Positions 43,367 to 58,300 of a DNA stretch of 64,000 bases are shown here, piece by piece. The position numbers and the translations under genes are program-made. Origin of the DNA: Sclerodactyla briareus (lineage: Eukaryota > Echinodermata > Holothuroidea > Dendrochirotida > Sclerodactylidae). Location of the stretch: positions 62,001 through 126,000 of the forward strand of contig JAODTK010005790.1 of the NCBI GenBank assembly GCA_026419785.1. The letters are read 5' to 3'. The notes under the pieces are model-generated. The model saw nothing but the letters and a program-made list of their open reading frames with translations. It was not told where the DNA came from and did no database searches. Position 1 is the stretch's first letter. Each line of letters opens with the position of its first letter.

Positions 43367-46300
43367 GTGAGTTTAGGATGGCCGGTTTGTTGAGTACTGA
43401 CTAGCTAGGATGAATATCCCCTGTTTTAATAATCCCATTGCCCAACCCAAAATGCACGTGTGCGGTACCACTCCTGTAGGTTCGACAGATGATTTTAAGA
43501 CCACGCAACGTCAATCATGAACTCTTGATCTAATCAATCAAGGCGGGGGGGGGGGGGGGAATGGGGACTTGTTCTCTCAATATCCAAGAAATTGCTTATT
43601 GGTGTCAATTTTGTTTACCTTGTTTACCATACCAATAGTTCGGAAATTGTGGTCTTGCTACAAACCCCCCCTGCCCTCAGCCCCTTCCCCACTCCACAAT
43701 ATATATTTGGGAGTATCTGTTCGGTATTGTTATGGTGCTGCTAGTGCAAATTTTCAACCATTGACTTTCTCTATCAATTGAGTTCATGTTGGAGAGGAAA
43801 AGGGGTTGATACACTCATCTCATAACTACTATGATTTATTGATTCCTTACCAATAGCCCAGAAATCCATGCAGTCACGCACTGTGCGGATGTGCGTGTGC
43901 GTGTGAATGTGAACTCGCTGTTGGTGTGGACATGACAACTCATCAAACTTCGCCCCCCCCCACCTGTATGGATCAAGCTCATACTTGGGTGTATGCCCCC
44001 CGTGATGAGTACATATTCCCCATTGTTTTGAGGGTCAAGTCAAAGTCACTGAGGTCTTGGCAGAGGTAAAAGCCTGAAAACCTTGTGGATAGGATAAGTC
44101 CAGACACACTATTACGATCAAGCTGAAATTTTGCATACTGCTTCCTCATGGGGGGGGGGGGGGACGAGCCCTGTTTGTTTTTTAGTGTAGGGATGGACTT
44201 AAGTTTTTCTTAAAAAAATTGAAATTGTGGAAAACTGACATTTTGTATTCTAGGCTTGTGGACACAAAACTCGACCCACCTGATGGATCAAGCCTCATAC
44301 TTGTGTGTAGGCCTCCATAAGAAGTACAGGATCCCATGTCTTGGGGGTCAGGTCAGAGGTCAGCAGAGGTTAGTCTGAAAACTTTGTGGACATAATAAAT
44401 CCAGAACTCTTGTTTATTCCTTACGAGCTGGAATTTGATGTTGTTATCCTATTATTCCATTTGTTCTTGTAACTGGTCATATGTTATTAGGAATTGGAGT
44501 CAAGGAATCATCTAAGCTTTTGGGCTGTCTGGTCCAACTTTTATGTAGGCCACTAAACAAAGGGATCATTCTGATTGAGGTTGTATTTCAGAAGACCAGT
44601 AAAATCCACCAGTTGCTAATTGGGCACATGTGAAGAACTAGTTCTGTATTACAGTGTAGGCTGTTGCCACTTTCGGAATTGTTGAAATGTGTAATGGTAG
44701 TGTGCGGTACCACTTTTGTTATATACCTGTGGAGATATCAGATTTCAATGATATTATTGCTTCTTTATCCATCAGCTGCTGGAGTCATTGAGTTGCTGTG
44801 CAGAGCACGGCCTGCCGTCGTTGCTGAAGACCCTCTTTGACTGGTACAAGATGCAGAATGACGAGGAAGGAAGGTTCCTCCTCCCAGGGCGATGCTAAGA
44901 GCAAGGAGTAAGTCACTAGTGATGAGTATACGTAGAGTACACTGCTAGGGCAGAGTCCTCCAGCTCACCATTTCAACATACTGTAGTTGTGCCTGGGGCT
45001 CCAACAGATAGCACAGGTCGAATAACGTGAAGGTCAATTGAGTATATTAGATCTTCATTTAACGGCAAAGATCATTAAAACTTCCACTGGTTTGGTATAT
45101 GTTAATGTTAGTTAACGCATGGAAGTTACCTTTGGGAACGTTGACTGCATTAATTCCTATAATGCCAGGTACTCTCAAAGCACCTGACAATACCTGTGTG
45201 AGCAGGGTCTTTCAGTACAAAATGCCGAGTGTTGTCAGCACCTAATCCATTATAAGGTTATAGAGCAACGTAGTTAACACGTTCTCCTTGGGTTTGTTAG
45301 AATCTAAGTTTGAAATTATAAGCAGCCAGTAATGCAGTAATGCAATGAACTAGCATTGGGAGTAGGGGACACAGTGTACGATGCCCCATGAAATGGTGGT
45401 AGTGGGTGTGGTGACTCGCCCGCGATTTTAGGTTTTTTTCTGGTTGTCCGTCGACAACCAGTGTGGCATTTTTGGTGTCGAAGAGCGATAGGTGCCGGCA
45501 ATTACCCACGTTCATGATTGAGCGCTCTCTCGTTTGTGCCGCTGTAATGTTGCCACGGCTTACCACGTGTTCCTGGAGGCTCTCAACGCGATGGGACCTC
45601 ACACTACCACAAACACCTGATCAGATGCCCCATGACTTTCACAGAATTTAAGAACATCATTCGCTCTCCTTGTCATATCATAGCCATGGTGTATAGGCAG
45701 GGTTTGACAGCCACGCCTCTGGACATTTTCGTTGACGGTATCTTCATACTTGGCTTGGCTTTCCTTCCTGCTTTGTTTTTTTTCTGGCTCCTCAATTGAG
45801 GAGCATGCAGTAACGACACATTGTTTCAAAAAGATTAAAAGACCAAGTCTTATTTAAGCTTGGTTTCAAAATGTGGGGGGAGGGGATTCTCAGAAACTGA
45901 TTAAGCAGTTCTTAGAGATGCCTACCACCGAACATTGCCACTTGGCCAGTTTTTAAAAATGGGATGTATTTGCTGAAGAAGTTACAGCCTCCCTCTTGGG
46001 TACAAGTTTTGGGGCCGTGGGTACCTGGGGATAATCACCCATGCCATACCATTCCTGCTTCCATCCCATAGCTACATGACTGTCGCCAAAAGGGCGAATC
46101 CTCCAACGGCACATTTTTCTGGCCCATAGTGAACGTTTTTTCCAGGCAAAATTGTATTTTGTGTGGATAAATGAGAAAACAAAAATGATGATTTTCAATG
46201 GTTTCACTATTCCCACAAAGTAGCCAGCCAGTAGCCTAAGCTACTGAACTTGCTATGAATTTGTACAGGGACCACATATAGCCTAGAACAGAGAGGTGAT

Positions 46301-49300
46301 TATCTGAAGACACCTTGCAAATTAATCATATCAATCTTCTGTGAAATGTGTTTGTATTAACTCATCTACATGCCTGTTTCATTATTTGATGATTTTAAAA
46401 AATGTTTTCAGATTGCAGATTTAACGTTATTTAAGTGCAGTATTTGGTCCCATTCCACATGGTTAACATAGAGTGAGTACATACACTAGTTCTACGTGAT
46501 CATGTCAATCGCACGTTATCGATGTCGCTGTGTGGGCTTGCAAAAATTGTTTTCTCTCATGTTCTGAAGTGTTACGATGTCTGACACACAATGATATGAG
46601 GATGCATACAACATTGTGCCTGAAGTACAGAGATCGTGTCTGGTTGAAAATTGTAACTAAAAAAAGTGGTAGTCCAGCGGACAACCATCATGTCAAAAAC
46701 TGGTTGTCCGTTCAGAAGTTCAGTCGTCTCGGACGATCGACGACCGTAAAAATCGAGCCCTGGTGCTAATGAGCTGGTGTGGTTGAAATTATAGGTGGAA
46801 AACCCTACGTGTACAGATCGACAACTTTGCCATTTGTCCCATCCAAATCTAGTTGGACTTTTTTCTCTGTAAAGCCATATTTACATGCTCAGATCAATCA
46901 AATTAGACACAGAATGTGTTCCAATTGTAAACATGGCCTTTGTGTGTGTACATCCTGCCTTATGTCGGTTTTGGGTCAGGTCTCATCATGGTTGAGAAAA
47001 CTAACTATATGTGGTTCGTAAAATCTGGATATCCATTGTATGGTCAGTTCAAAGGTAGGTAAGTTTTTCAGGGGTTTTTAGGTAAAGTTCCACTAGTATA
47101 AAAAAAACCTTTCCTTTTAAAAAATGAGTTCATCTGTATATCATTCCTATTTCTAGGAAATTGATACCTTTATCATATGCTGTACAAAATGAACATTTGA
47201 CAGCAAGGTTGTGCGGGGTGTATAATCCTCACATATAACTTACATATATCAATGAATTTCATTCTTTTTGTCAGGGAGAAGGATTATGGATCTGAAAGGA
47301 GAGATGTGAGTATGATCTCTGTAGGTTTGAATAGGAGCAAAAGCTGCCCCAAATATTGCTCTCCCTCTCAATAACGCAATATAAGAATCGGTGAAGAAGG
47401 AAACTTTATATCATCAGCAGCACCCTCTATTGAGTTTCAAGGCCAAGTAATGTTTAGAGGGTTTTGTCCGCAACTGAATGAATAATTTATTTCATTCACC
47501 ACGATTGTTCAAAAATTGGACAATACTGTTGCATATCGTGGAACCGGTTCCTTAGCAGGATGAAATTATAGTGGTCAGTCATAGGGAGCTTTCCGTTTCT
47601 TGAGGGGGATGCGACCTAATGTTAAACCTACTGCGCATGCGGCAACCTCCCAAACTGCCATACTATGTCATTCTCAAGGGAGTCACTCACTCTTCATGTT
47701 GTCCCTATGCGTGAACTTGCACCCACGTGGGCATCATGCAACAGCTAAATAATGGATTTCATCAGGAATTTTACGGTCAATAATAGAAAACGCTCACATC
47801 TCATCACCCAACTGGCACATTGACACGTCATAGAATCTAATCGCTCTCGTACTAACTGCAGGACGGTCTACAATGGAAAAACATTATGCTATACGTCATA
47901 GCTCGCGACCCCGTCGTGAAATCTAAATCTCCCTAATGTTCCCGTCAATGAAAACTTGAGAGAGGAGAGTATGATACAGGAGAAGATGGTGGGTATTGTC
48001 AGTCTTGCCCCCGCTTGTCCTTAACACGGGACACAAATGCCTTGAATGGGGTTATTTAATACAGATGAATAAGTATTCGTTGGTTTCTCCAAACATCCAA
48101 GCACGCTACATCATTGTGGAAGCTGAGGAGTATTTTTAATACTCCCACCAGAGTTCTTTTGTTTTCTGGCAACCTCACAATCAAGGAAGTGTGCTACCTG
48201 CCATTAACAAAGGCCAAATTATTTTGTCATCTCTATAAAATAGATCAGAATTAGGAATGAGCTGACTGCCGATCATTAGCTCAATTTGCTGCCTTGGTGT
48301 CTAAAAGCTGTGCACATGGGCCATGGTTAATATAGTGTGCCAAATTCTAGGGAGCTTGGCACAGGCGCGTACCGAGAAATTTGTCATGGGGGGGGGGGTT
48401 TGAGGTCGAAACCCAAGAGAAGTGCGCTCTAATAAATGGCTCACCCCCCCCCTCCCCTCATTGGAATATAGTACAAATTTTGGCCCAAGGCCACAGCTGC
48501 TGCAGTTTGTGCTGAATAACAGCTGCAGAAACCTCTACTGCACTGCAAACAAAAACAGTTTTGTGTTAAAAATTTATTGATCAATTGGGTCATGAAGGGG
48601 TTTCGACCCCCAAACTGGGGTTGTTTTTTTTCTTAAGACAAAAAAGGTATTCACTCTTGAACAATAATAGATGATTCTTCCATATCCTTGAAGAAATTTT
48701 GTAGGTTTTTATTAGTATCCATCTATGGTTCGCGGATACAAGATTTTCAAAAGTACATATTATACATTAAACTTTGTATTATAGGGGATCCTGCAGTGAG
48801 TCACAAGGCAAATTTGCAATAGCTGATGTGCTTAGGGTTACACGTGAATCCCTGCTGAGTTCGGGTCCATGGCTCAAATGTCAATCATCATAATCCTCCT
48901 ACTAACGTTGTATGGTCAGAAGTCATGCTAACATAGTGTAACAAAAAAGGACCAGAAATCCAGTAATGATCTCGAACATTGGTAGGCGGGTAAACCGCCC
49001 ACGTGGTATCCCCCGCTTTTGATAAATCATTGGAAAGAGTATCTAACACCCCATGAAGACTCCAATTTTGTCAGAAACCAGATAAACGTTCAATCCACCA
49101 AGTTTTGTTGTAATCCATGGTAGTTATAGGCACATGATTGCAAATTTTGACCCAGGATGTCTTTGAATGACTTCTAACTTTGTGAGGAACAAATGTAGCC
49201 CCACATCCACCAAGTTTCGTTCACATCTGACAAAATTTTTGGAAAATCGGCATAAAATTTAAAATATTTGACCTCCGATGACCCTAAAATGACCTCCACA

Positions 49301-52300
49301 ATTTTTCGGGATCAACTATAGTCCTACCCACCAATTTCGTCAAATTAAGACTACTTGGAATTTTGGTAATTTTTGTGCAATTAGCGGCCCCATCATTGCT
49401 GATTCACCCCCTTTCGAACGCATAACGAGATTTCCACTATGACAGACATGTGTAAACAAGTTTCAGATCAATTGGAAAAGCGTTAAGAGTTATTGCCCCA
49501 ACGCCTAAGTTTCCTCCGGCGGCGGCCGGCGGAGCCTGGGCGCGGCGGCAAGCATCTAACACACCCCAACCCATAATATCCCTGGACACTTCCGTGTTCG
49601 TCGGGGATATAATTACATGACCATTGGCCTCTTAAATAGTACTATACTCTAAAGTCAATCAATTTTTGGTTTCAAATGTTTGGTGTGGTGTCTGGTTCTC
49701 TATCAAGTTTCGGGAAGGAAATCCCCTCGTTACATTCTCAATATGGACTTAAATAAAAGGTGTAGGAATCCTGCGGGCGGACCTACCAAGGCTTCCATTT
49801 CTGTTGTTCTCCAACAGTTGGCCGTCGATGGTGTGGTTCTTCTTGTTCTCATTGAGATACTGGAGCAACCTCTGAACTCTCCTCCCGTCACCCGTTCCCA
49901 GAAGATTTGAGGAAGAACGTTGAGGCCCCTTTGGCCTTCAAGCACTTTAAACCAAGAGAGGAGAGGTTATGGTAGATGATGCAGTGTTAATAAAAAGAGG
50001 ATCTGCAGTAGCCAATGGTCTATCATGACAGTAACAAATTTTCTGTCATTGTCACAGATGAACAGAGCATACAGGGTTTCCGTTAGACATCAAACCGGAG
50101 CGTCCCAGGACGTTTGATATTTCTAATCTGTGTCAGTCCCACATTATTCTGGCGGTAAAACTTGGAGACTGGGCACAGATTCTTATGTTTGACTGGATAG
50201 CTCTATCTACTGCAAACAATGCAACCTAGTGCAATAGTGCCCTCCCACTCCAAGAAACTGCAGCAAGACAACAAGGTATCCCTTTCTCACCAGTGGGATG
50301 GCGAGAGAAGGGTCGGGGTGTAGGATCAGTATTTCATATGATCATCTTCTGTGACAGAGCTACTTTTTCCGCCATCACGGATCATAATAGGGCCTCATGA
50401 CCTCGCATATAAAGAGGTCCACCACCACCTAACCATATTTCCCGGCCTATTAGTCTTATGCAATTCCATATTGCTTTCTCCAAGTTTAGTTGCTAGGAAG
50501 CCACTGTCACAGCCCAAAACTGTCAGTGCCCATCTGTACATGCATGATCTGATCACTAGCACAACTTCAACAATAGTGCCTCCATTCCATTTTCGCAGCA
50601 ACCCAAACCTGATCCCAACAGAGGAACTGCCAGTTCATCGGGAATGTACGCGAAAGTGATGGGGGTCTAGCCCAGGAAATTTCACCGCCGTCAGTTAGGA
50701 GGTTTTGCCACGGAGCCAAAGGGGCTCCGGTCGAGCCACACCACGGAGCACACGGAGCAAGGACATCATCAGCTCCTCATGGGTCTCATAGTTTACCGGG
50801 TCAAGATGTTCCCGGTAGAGGACTTCGAGTTCTCCTTCATGCTGCTTCACGAGTGTGCGACTACTACCTAGAGGTCAAGGACAAGGGGATCAAGTACGCC
50901 TCGAGGGAATACGAGTTGAGATACTGTACCCGTGGGCAGCGGTGAAGTTTGTTCCTTTCATCTATTCACCCCCTAGTTTGTGCATATGTTACCGCTTGGA
51001 AGAAAAAGTGACTAGTGGAGATTGCGTCACATTGCATGCTGATGAGTCAATAAAATAAACATGCCGGCTCGTTGTACAACTTTGATTGTAATTTATTGTC
51101 GGCCCTAGATAGATGTAGATAAGATGTGTTTAAAGAAACATGAAAGTTTTTTAGTGTCTTCAAAGGTTATTAACGATAAAAATAAGCTTTTTTTCCCCCT
51201 AGAGTGAAGTAACTACCTTCAAGTCAATTCTGGGTGTATAACACATTATGATCTACTTCAGCATTCGCAGTACTGTCAGTATTCGGATTGGCGTTACCTC
51301 GTTGTTGGTAGAACCGGCACCTCTATGTTGAACTTATTCCTTACAATTGTGAGACGAGCTAATTCTAAGATTTGGTAGTCATATTACTCAAACATTTTTA
51401 GGTGCGTGTTGTGGCAATTTTTTTTTGACACAGGTACAGAATATTGATGGGACCATTTCACCTCCTGTGCACGACCAGACCAAAATGTACATGAAACTAT
51501 CTGGAGGTTTGATACACGATGTAATGAAAGACTGTCCTATGAGTTTGTCAGGGTGTCGCTCTTGTTTCCAAAACTAGTGACCGCAGTGGGTGATAGTTTG
51601 TATTGTAACATTGCCTCTCGTGCAACTTGGATCGTGTGCATAGGCGGCTCAAGAGTTCCGACAGAACAACACAAATAATCCTTTATGATCCACTGCAGAC
51701 TGTGAACAATGAGGTGAATCATTCCAGATGAAGAACTTTGTGGACAAGCTCTACCAGAGACCTTGACAGTGCTCCAAGAGGAGCAAGCCCGGCTACCTTC
51801 CATCTGATACCGGCCTCCTGCGGTGGTTTTAGCAGAAAGAGTTCCTCAGTAAATGGTACACATCCTGGAGAAATGGTGCTTACAGAACTCAGGTAAGGCA
51901 ATTGTTGTTACAGGTGGGAGTGGGGCCTGGAGCATGCCACAAAATGCATAGAGGGGACGTGAAGTATGTGCTGTTATCAGCCAAATGCCTTTCCACTGAT
52001 TACCTGTCTTCTAGAAGGTATTGTATGGCTTTAGGGAATAGTGCTCTTGAGAAAATCATTGTAGGGCAAATTATATATTCTAGCCCAATGTAGTCTGCAC
52101 ATTTGCCTGTTTTCATATGGGGACAATGAGAAGAAATGTTGTAAAAAGTTGACGTTATGTTTTTCAGGAGAGCGGAAGTTGCCATTTAAAAAGCCTAAAC
52201 TTCTTGTCTTCAGCATAATGTGTAGTTGGCAAAAGGTAAAGCCAACATGGGAGGGTCAGGTGTACATTTCACTCTGCATTCCCTTTGCCATTCTAGACCA

Positions 52301-55300
52301 AGAATCAGTTTACTCGAGGGTGGCAGCGAGGTCACTCACCGGTCCTCTGGTGTATGTCATCAGGATCAAGTGCGCAGAGCAACAACACCCCAGACCTCCA
52401 GAAGCTTCCGGCCTCCATCAACACCTCTTTCCCTCTTCCCCCCCCTGAACGACCGCAAGATCGTCCCGAGTGACACGCACCTTAACATCTTCGTCAAGAT
52501 CAATCCAGTTCATCGCTCAGAGAATCTGGATTATGCCATCAAGGACAGCCTCTATGACCTGAAATGGGAGTCAACAACAGAACAGAGTCCTCTTCCCTGA
52601 GGTAGGTTGATCACAGCTGTGCAAGAATAGGCCGTCGGAGTTATTTAATGGGATGAAATGATATTGTGTCAAAGGTCCTATTGAATTACCACAGTTTGAC
52701 AATTACGTTGATGGGTCGTATCCAGGGTGCAAAACGATCTTTCGAAAACTCCCTGCTGAATTACTATTTCCTGTCATCACAAACCTTGACAGATTTCCCC
52801 CTACTTATCACACTAACATCTGAAAACATGGGGATGAATTGGTTGCGTTTTCAAAAAGTGATGACAGTTTAAAATTAAGCCGTAACTATATTGCTATGGG
52901 GGCTATCTGACCGAATCTTTCTATTCCTTCCGAACTGTTCTGTTTGAGCATGCGCACTAGAACTATGAACTGGCTTACGTAAGTGGAAGAATGGTAGAGT
53001 GGTATCACTGACCTTTAACAACCAAAATATTCCGGATTTGAATTCCAACAGTCACCGGACTATTTTTCTGGAGGCTTGTCCAGTGCGATGGGTGGCATGG
53101 GATCTCTTGGTCTCACTAATGATTCCGCTGTGATGCAGTGGATTTTTTTTTTGGGGGGGTTTGCTGAGGTTGTGTACGGGATATTTTCAATGAGTCCCGT
53201 CCGTGACAGCTGAGTGTGAGCATTCACATTGAACTTGAACTTCCGCTTTTTCCGGTTCCAAGAAAGTGGTCAGATCCTGGGTTCACTGATCGTACTTTTG
53301 GATGGGGACGTAAAATAATGGTCTCGGGAGCAGGTTGGGATTGGTTACAACTCTGCCTCGATATAATCTGCGCACTAGTCGAGAAGAGAAGGCGAGTTAT
53401 CGCCGTGCTCTCCATGATCAATACGGCCGAGGTTCCTAGATAAGCCTTATTTGCTTCTAACCGTAGAAATAAAATAAAATCAGTCTGTTCTGTCTTGTAT
53501 GGACACCGAAGAGTGGGACTGGTGGCTTATCACACTGCAAATTGTCTAGGGGGCACCTCATGTCCAAAGTTTAAATGAGGCAATAGGACCTGGAGAGAAC
53601 ACTGTAAAGTAGCTTAGGATTAGCAACGAGAGTGGTTTTAGTGAGAAATGGAGACAGTTGGCCATTTCCAAAGAATTGTGGATTTTCGTGTGAGACGTTG
53701 AACTGCCTGAGGACTCATTCAGGGTCTGGCTTCCTGCATGGTCGATTGAAGCATTTTGGAAGCACCCCCTCAATTAGTGGTTCACTGTATGTAGAAAACA
53801 TACCATATATTCATCGCTTTCCAAAAACCATCTTAGTTGCACACACATCCTATGGTATGCAATTTTAGAACACCAATCAAGTCCTGGCTCCCGCGGTCAA
53901 TGTATACTCATATATGTATGGGAAGAACTAACATATATTCATTCCTTTCAAATCTTTTAGGTGCACACAAATCCATATGTTGTCCAATGAGACAGAACAC
54001 AATCATTCTATTGATACCCATATTTTATTCAATTTCTTCGGTCTTCGCATCTTCGTTGCAGAGGATGAACATTGGTCTCCGTGCCTTCTTAGTGATAGCC
54101 GACAGCTTACATCAGAAGGAAGGGCGCTCCGCCCCTGCCCCCGCCACGACCCGCATCCTGCCCTCGGGAAGCACGCTGAAGGTCCGGAAGACGTTCCTCA
54201 GCAAGCAGCTGCACCGACGACGCGGCAAAGAGGATAGGGTGTCCAGTATCTATCCTACCATCAAGAAGGCTTCTGATAATATCATCAAACAGCTAGATAA
54301 TACGTGGGGAGACGCTACCATGACCCACGCCCCAATCGCAAGATGTGACGAATCATGACGTACGTGGTATCTTCAGACTCCCCAGTATCCTGGAATTCGT
54401 ACAGCTATTCAAAATTTGCCATGTGCATCGGAGGGAGAACCGCAAGATCCCCATTAATACAAAGTTAACGTTAATTAGGTATTCTTTGAAAAATCTTGTA
54501 CGAAACAAACTATAATGAATCCCAGATAAAAACCTATAGAATCATGTCCAGAACTATCAAAGAAAATCTAATTTATCCGTAAGTTGATACCTTGTGTTGT
54601 CTTCTCGTTGTCATGGTTGGCAAGAGGCAGGCATCATACGGACAACTGGTACACTAAGACGGATGATTGGTTCCGCCAGGACTGTAAAAAAATTGCCAGA
54701 TGTTCAATGTGGGGGTGGGGGTCAAGTACAATATGGTGTGAGTATCGTAACTACAGATTCACAAACTATGAGTTTTTGTGAATTTACTGGCATAGGTCTA
54801 TGGGGGCCGCCAATTCATTTGGGTTTTTTTTCCCCCATGATGTCATAGAGTCCTCCTCCTCAGAATTCTCAACAAGGCGACATGCTAAAACCTCCAAGTT
54901 TTGGGTGTGGGGATTTTGACATGCCCTCTTTTCACCTGTGCTATTACAAACAAATTGTTACACTGACCTTGCCTTCAGTCATCATCCACTACCACCCATT
55001 TTATTTTTTGAAGCTGTTGATTGTTTTTTTCTGTCTTTCTGTGGCAGGAGCGAGAGGAAACCCAAGAGCCGAGCTGTATCGGACATGTGTGGTAGCCCTT
55101 CCTCGGATAAATCCCTGATGGCATGAGCAGACGGAACTCTCAGATTACTCTGGCTGCTCGCTCACTGTCTCACAAGACGATGATCTACATCTACGAACGT
55201 AAGTGCATTTATGAACATTTCCAAAGGGTCAGGAAGGACAAAATCCTCATGGACGACCTGAAGCCACAATATCCAAAAAGAGAAGAATAAACCCAGTGCC

Positions 55301-58300
55301 TAAAGAATTTGCCCACAGTTCTTGACAAATAAATAAGACTGTTCTGAATGCATTCAAACCCTTTTAGAACAGAACAACATCTTCAGGCAGGCTATTCCAC
55401 TAATTGATCTCTCGCAAGATAAAACAAATTATCATCTACAGATACAGCTTTTTCCAAAAACTTCAGGCAATGACTCCATTGGTGTGAACTTTGGAAACTC
55501 AAAAGAAATGTGAAAGGAAGGCCCCTCGCATCCATGACAAGTTACCCTATCAATTCTACCTTACTTCGTGAGTGTACCGAATGACAAATGTAACACATGA
55601 CTTTAATATATACTCATGCACAAACATTGGCACTTTCCATTCTTTAGCGTGCTGTCACTAGCTACAAAAAACACCAAATTGCGTATCACTTGAAACTTTT
55701 TTATATATGCGAATATGCAGGATCTTGTGAATATGGGCCACAGCAATACCAACCCTTTGGTCGGGTCATACCACCAGTGGATCGCCTTGACTCTGTGGTT
55801 CACATATGGCGACCTAAACAGTATGTTTCATTTGGATCTAATTTTCCTCTCGGGGGAGGCTCTAAACTGAGGCTATTGGGTACCTTACAAATCCTAAGAT
55901 CTCCATGTGGTGCTGGATCTAATGTGGTACTAAATTATCAAAATTCACAAAGGATCATTCCTCCGCTGTTCCCTCTCCTGCCCCCTTCCTTGTTTCAGCC
56001 TGTGGCTTCGCTGTCACTATTGAATTGTGCTCCATGTGCAAGAGTTAGCCCCCCTGTTGTAAAGGGGGAGACATATCGGTGGTAAAGTTGCTGATTTGGG
56101 TCCAAACCGCCGCCTCAATACGAGGATCCCATGCAAATTTAATCGAACCTCCAAATTGGTCCATTTGACAGAGGAGATAGGGAGAGTCGCTAACAGTGTT
56201 CCAATAGCTGTGAACGCCAATTGTACTCTTGTTTCCTGTTCACAGCAAGTGTTGAAATTAGACATGATGGGTCATGCCTAAGTGTGTATCTAGATTTCCC
56301 CAAAGTTTGTGGCCATACAGAATCCTGGATCTACTTGTTAATTTACAATTACTGTTTTGATTGTGCTGAATGATCGATCATACTGTCAATCTAACCCAAT
56401 GTATCCACACTTCGCAGGCATATACTCCTTTAACGAAAATCATAATAATCTGAAAGTTTGACCGATACATTAGTAGGGTTTGCGGGCGGTATACCGGTAT
56501 CGTTCTTAGTACCGGCACTCACAGCACCGTTACTCTCCGCCGTACTGACGTCAATGCACAGTTACTATTACCGGTATCTGGGCGGAATTACGGTATTGGC
56601 TACCAAATCTGTACTATTGAAATTAGCTGAAATCCAGTGCTGGCCATACTTGTATTTTTTGCCGATCCCGGCCGCTGCATACTTGTAGGTATTTGCATTA
56701 TTTGCCGAATATCCCAGCCTCTGCGGACATCGCAGCTTCAACCGTAACGTAACATGCAAAGCTGTAGCCTATGTTGCTAGCTCCCTCGCCCAATGCTGTG
56801 CAATACTTTTAAACATAGCCCTTCTTGAGGAACGCGTGGTCCATCACCTATACCTGTTCACGAGCATTCAATGTCTCCCATTCCCACAGCGCGCTACCCA
56901 ACGATACCAATCTAAATACGGACCGACGGCAGCGAACCTCTCGCACACACTTAACTTCAATAGGATTTTCCCCATAGACTCTGTGATTCATTACAACGTC
57001 GATCATAATACTTGCAATATAATTTGCGTTAGCCTACAACCCTTTGAATGAACGAACGTGATTTTTAGACAAGTTATTGATATACAATCATAGCATAACA
57101 TTTTAGGCATTGATTTCGGTGGCTTTTACGACTAATTTTATATCGTGCCTTGCTTCTGTTCTCTTGCTAAAAATCACGTTACGTTGGGGGCTTACTGGTA
57201 ATTGCAACTAGCGAGCCTATTTGGCGGGGCGATACGTATGGAAGAATGTATGTAGTTGTATACATGTATTGTCTGCTTGCGTACTAGGTACACCAGCACG
57301 ACATGTTCACTGCATGTGCTTTTTTTTGCCATACGTACGTTGTCATAATTTCTTTTCAGCTATCGATACAAAACGCAATTGACATTTATTGATTACACAA
57401 AATCATATTTTTGGCAATCTTTTTACATGAAAAAAGATGTATGAAAGAAGAACCTTGTGAAAATAGATGCCCCATACTGTGAGCTGCGAGTATGCAGTGT
57501 AGTATAACCCGCTAGCATATTTAGAGGCAAGCTGCGAACACCGTAGCCAGCACGTACTGGTGCCAGGTCATCGGTATTACCGGGTTCCAAAATATAGGTA
57601 CCGCCACACCCGCGCACCCCCTAACTCTAGTTTCTGTCTTCTCCTTATATGAATTAAATCAAACCTGTTCACACTGATCATGCAGCTGTTCTCCATAGTT
57701 GCCGGCAGCATTGGCATGACACATGCTCAAACAGAGTAAATTGATACTTTCCCCCTGTGAAAGGTACTGGTGAACCAAACGACTACCCCATGTGTGCAAT
57801 ATCAGAGCCTCTAAAACAACATTGATTATGATATAATAAATCATACTTAACATTTATATAGTGCCAAGTGCCCCTTTGACATGAATTTGTCCGTGGCGCT
57901 TTACAAGAACATACAACTATTCAAGACACCAAAGGCTCTTGAACAATAAGGTCTTGATAGTATCTGGAACTTTCTAGGGCCGTGAGTGACCCAAAAACGC
58001 CATGGCAATGGAAGGTTATCCCAGCGCATTGGGGAGCGCAACACTGAATGCGCAGTCACCAGCAGATCGCAGATTGTGAAGCACATTTGGCCTACTGTTG
58101 CATATTGAACTTTGGGGTCCCCAACTTACCTGGCTGTACTTGCCGTGCGATGTGGGCGAGGTCTTGGTCTTCCACTCCAGGCATTCCGCTGTTGATGCAG
58201 TGGATTTCTGGGGCTACTGGGATTTGTTCGGGATATTTGCAATAAGTCCTGTCTATATAATCGGCTGTGAGCAGTCACTTGAAGTTCCACTCCTCCAGGT

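Noticed and set aside
55690-56085. 131-codon frame as a nested gene in a FRY intron
   Set aside because: No family match, no conserved composition and no flanking splice or promoter evidence.
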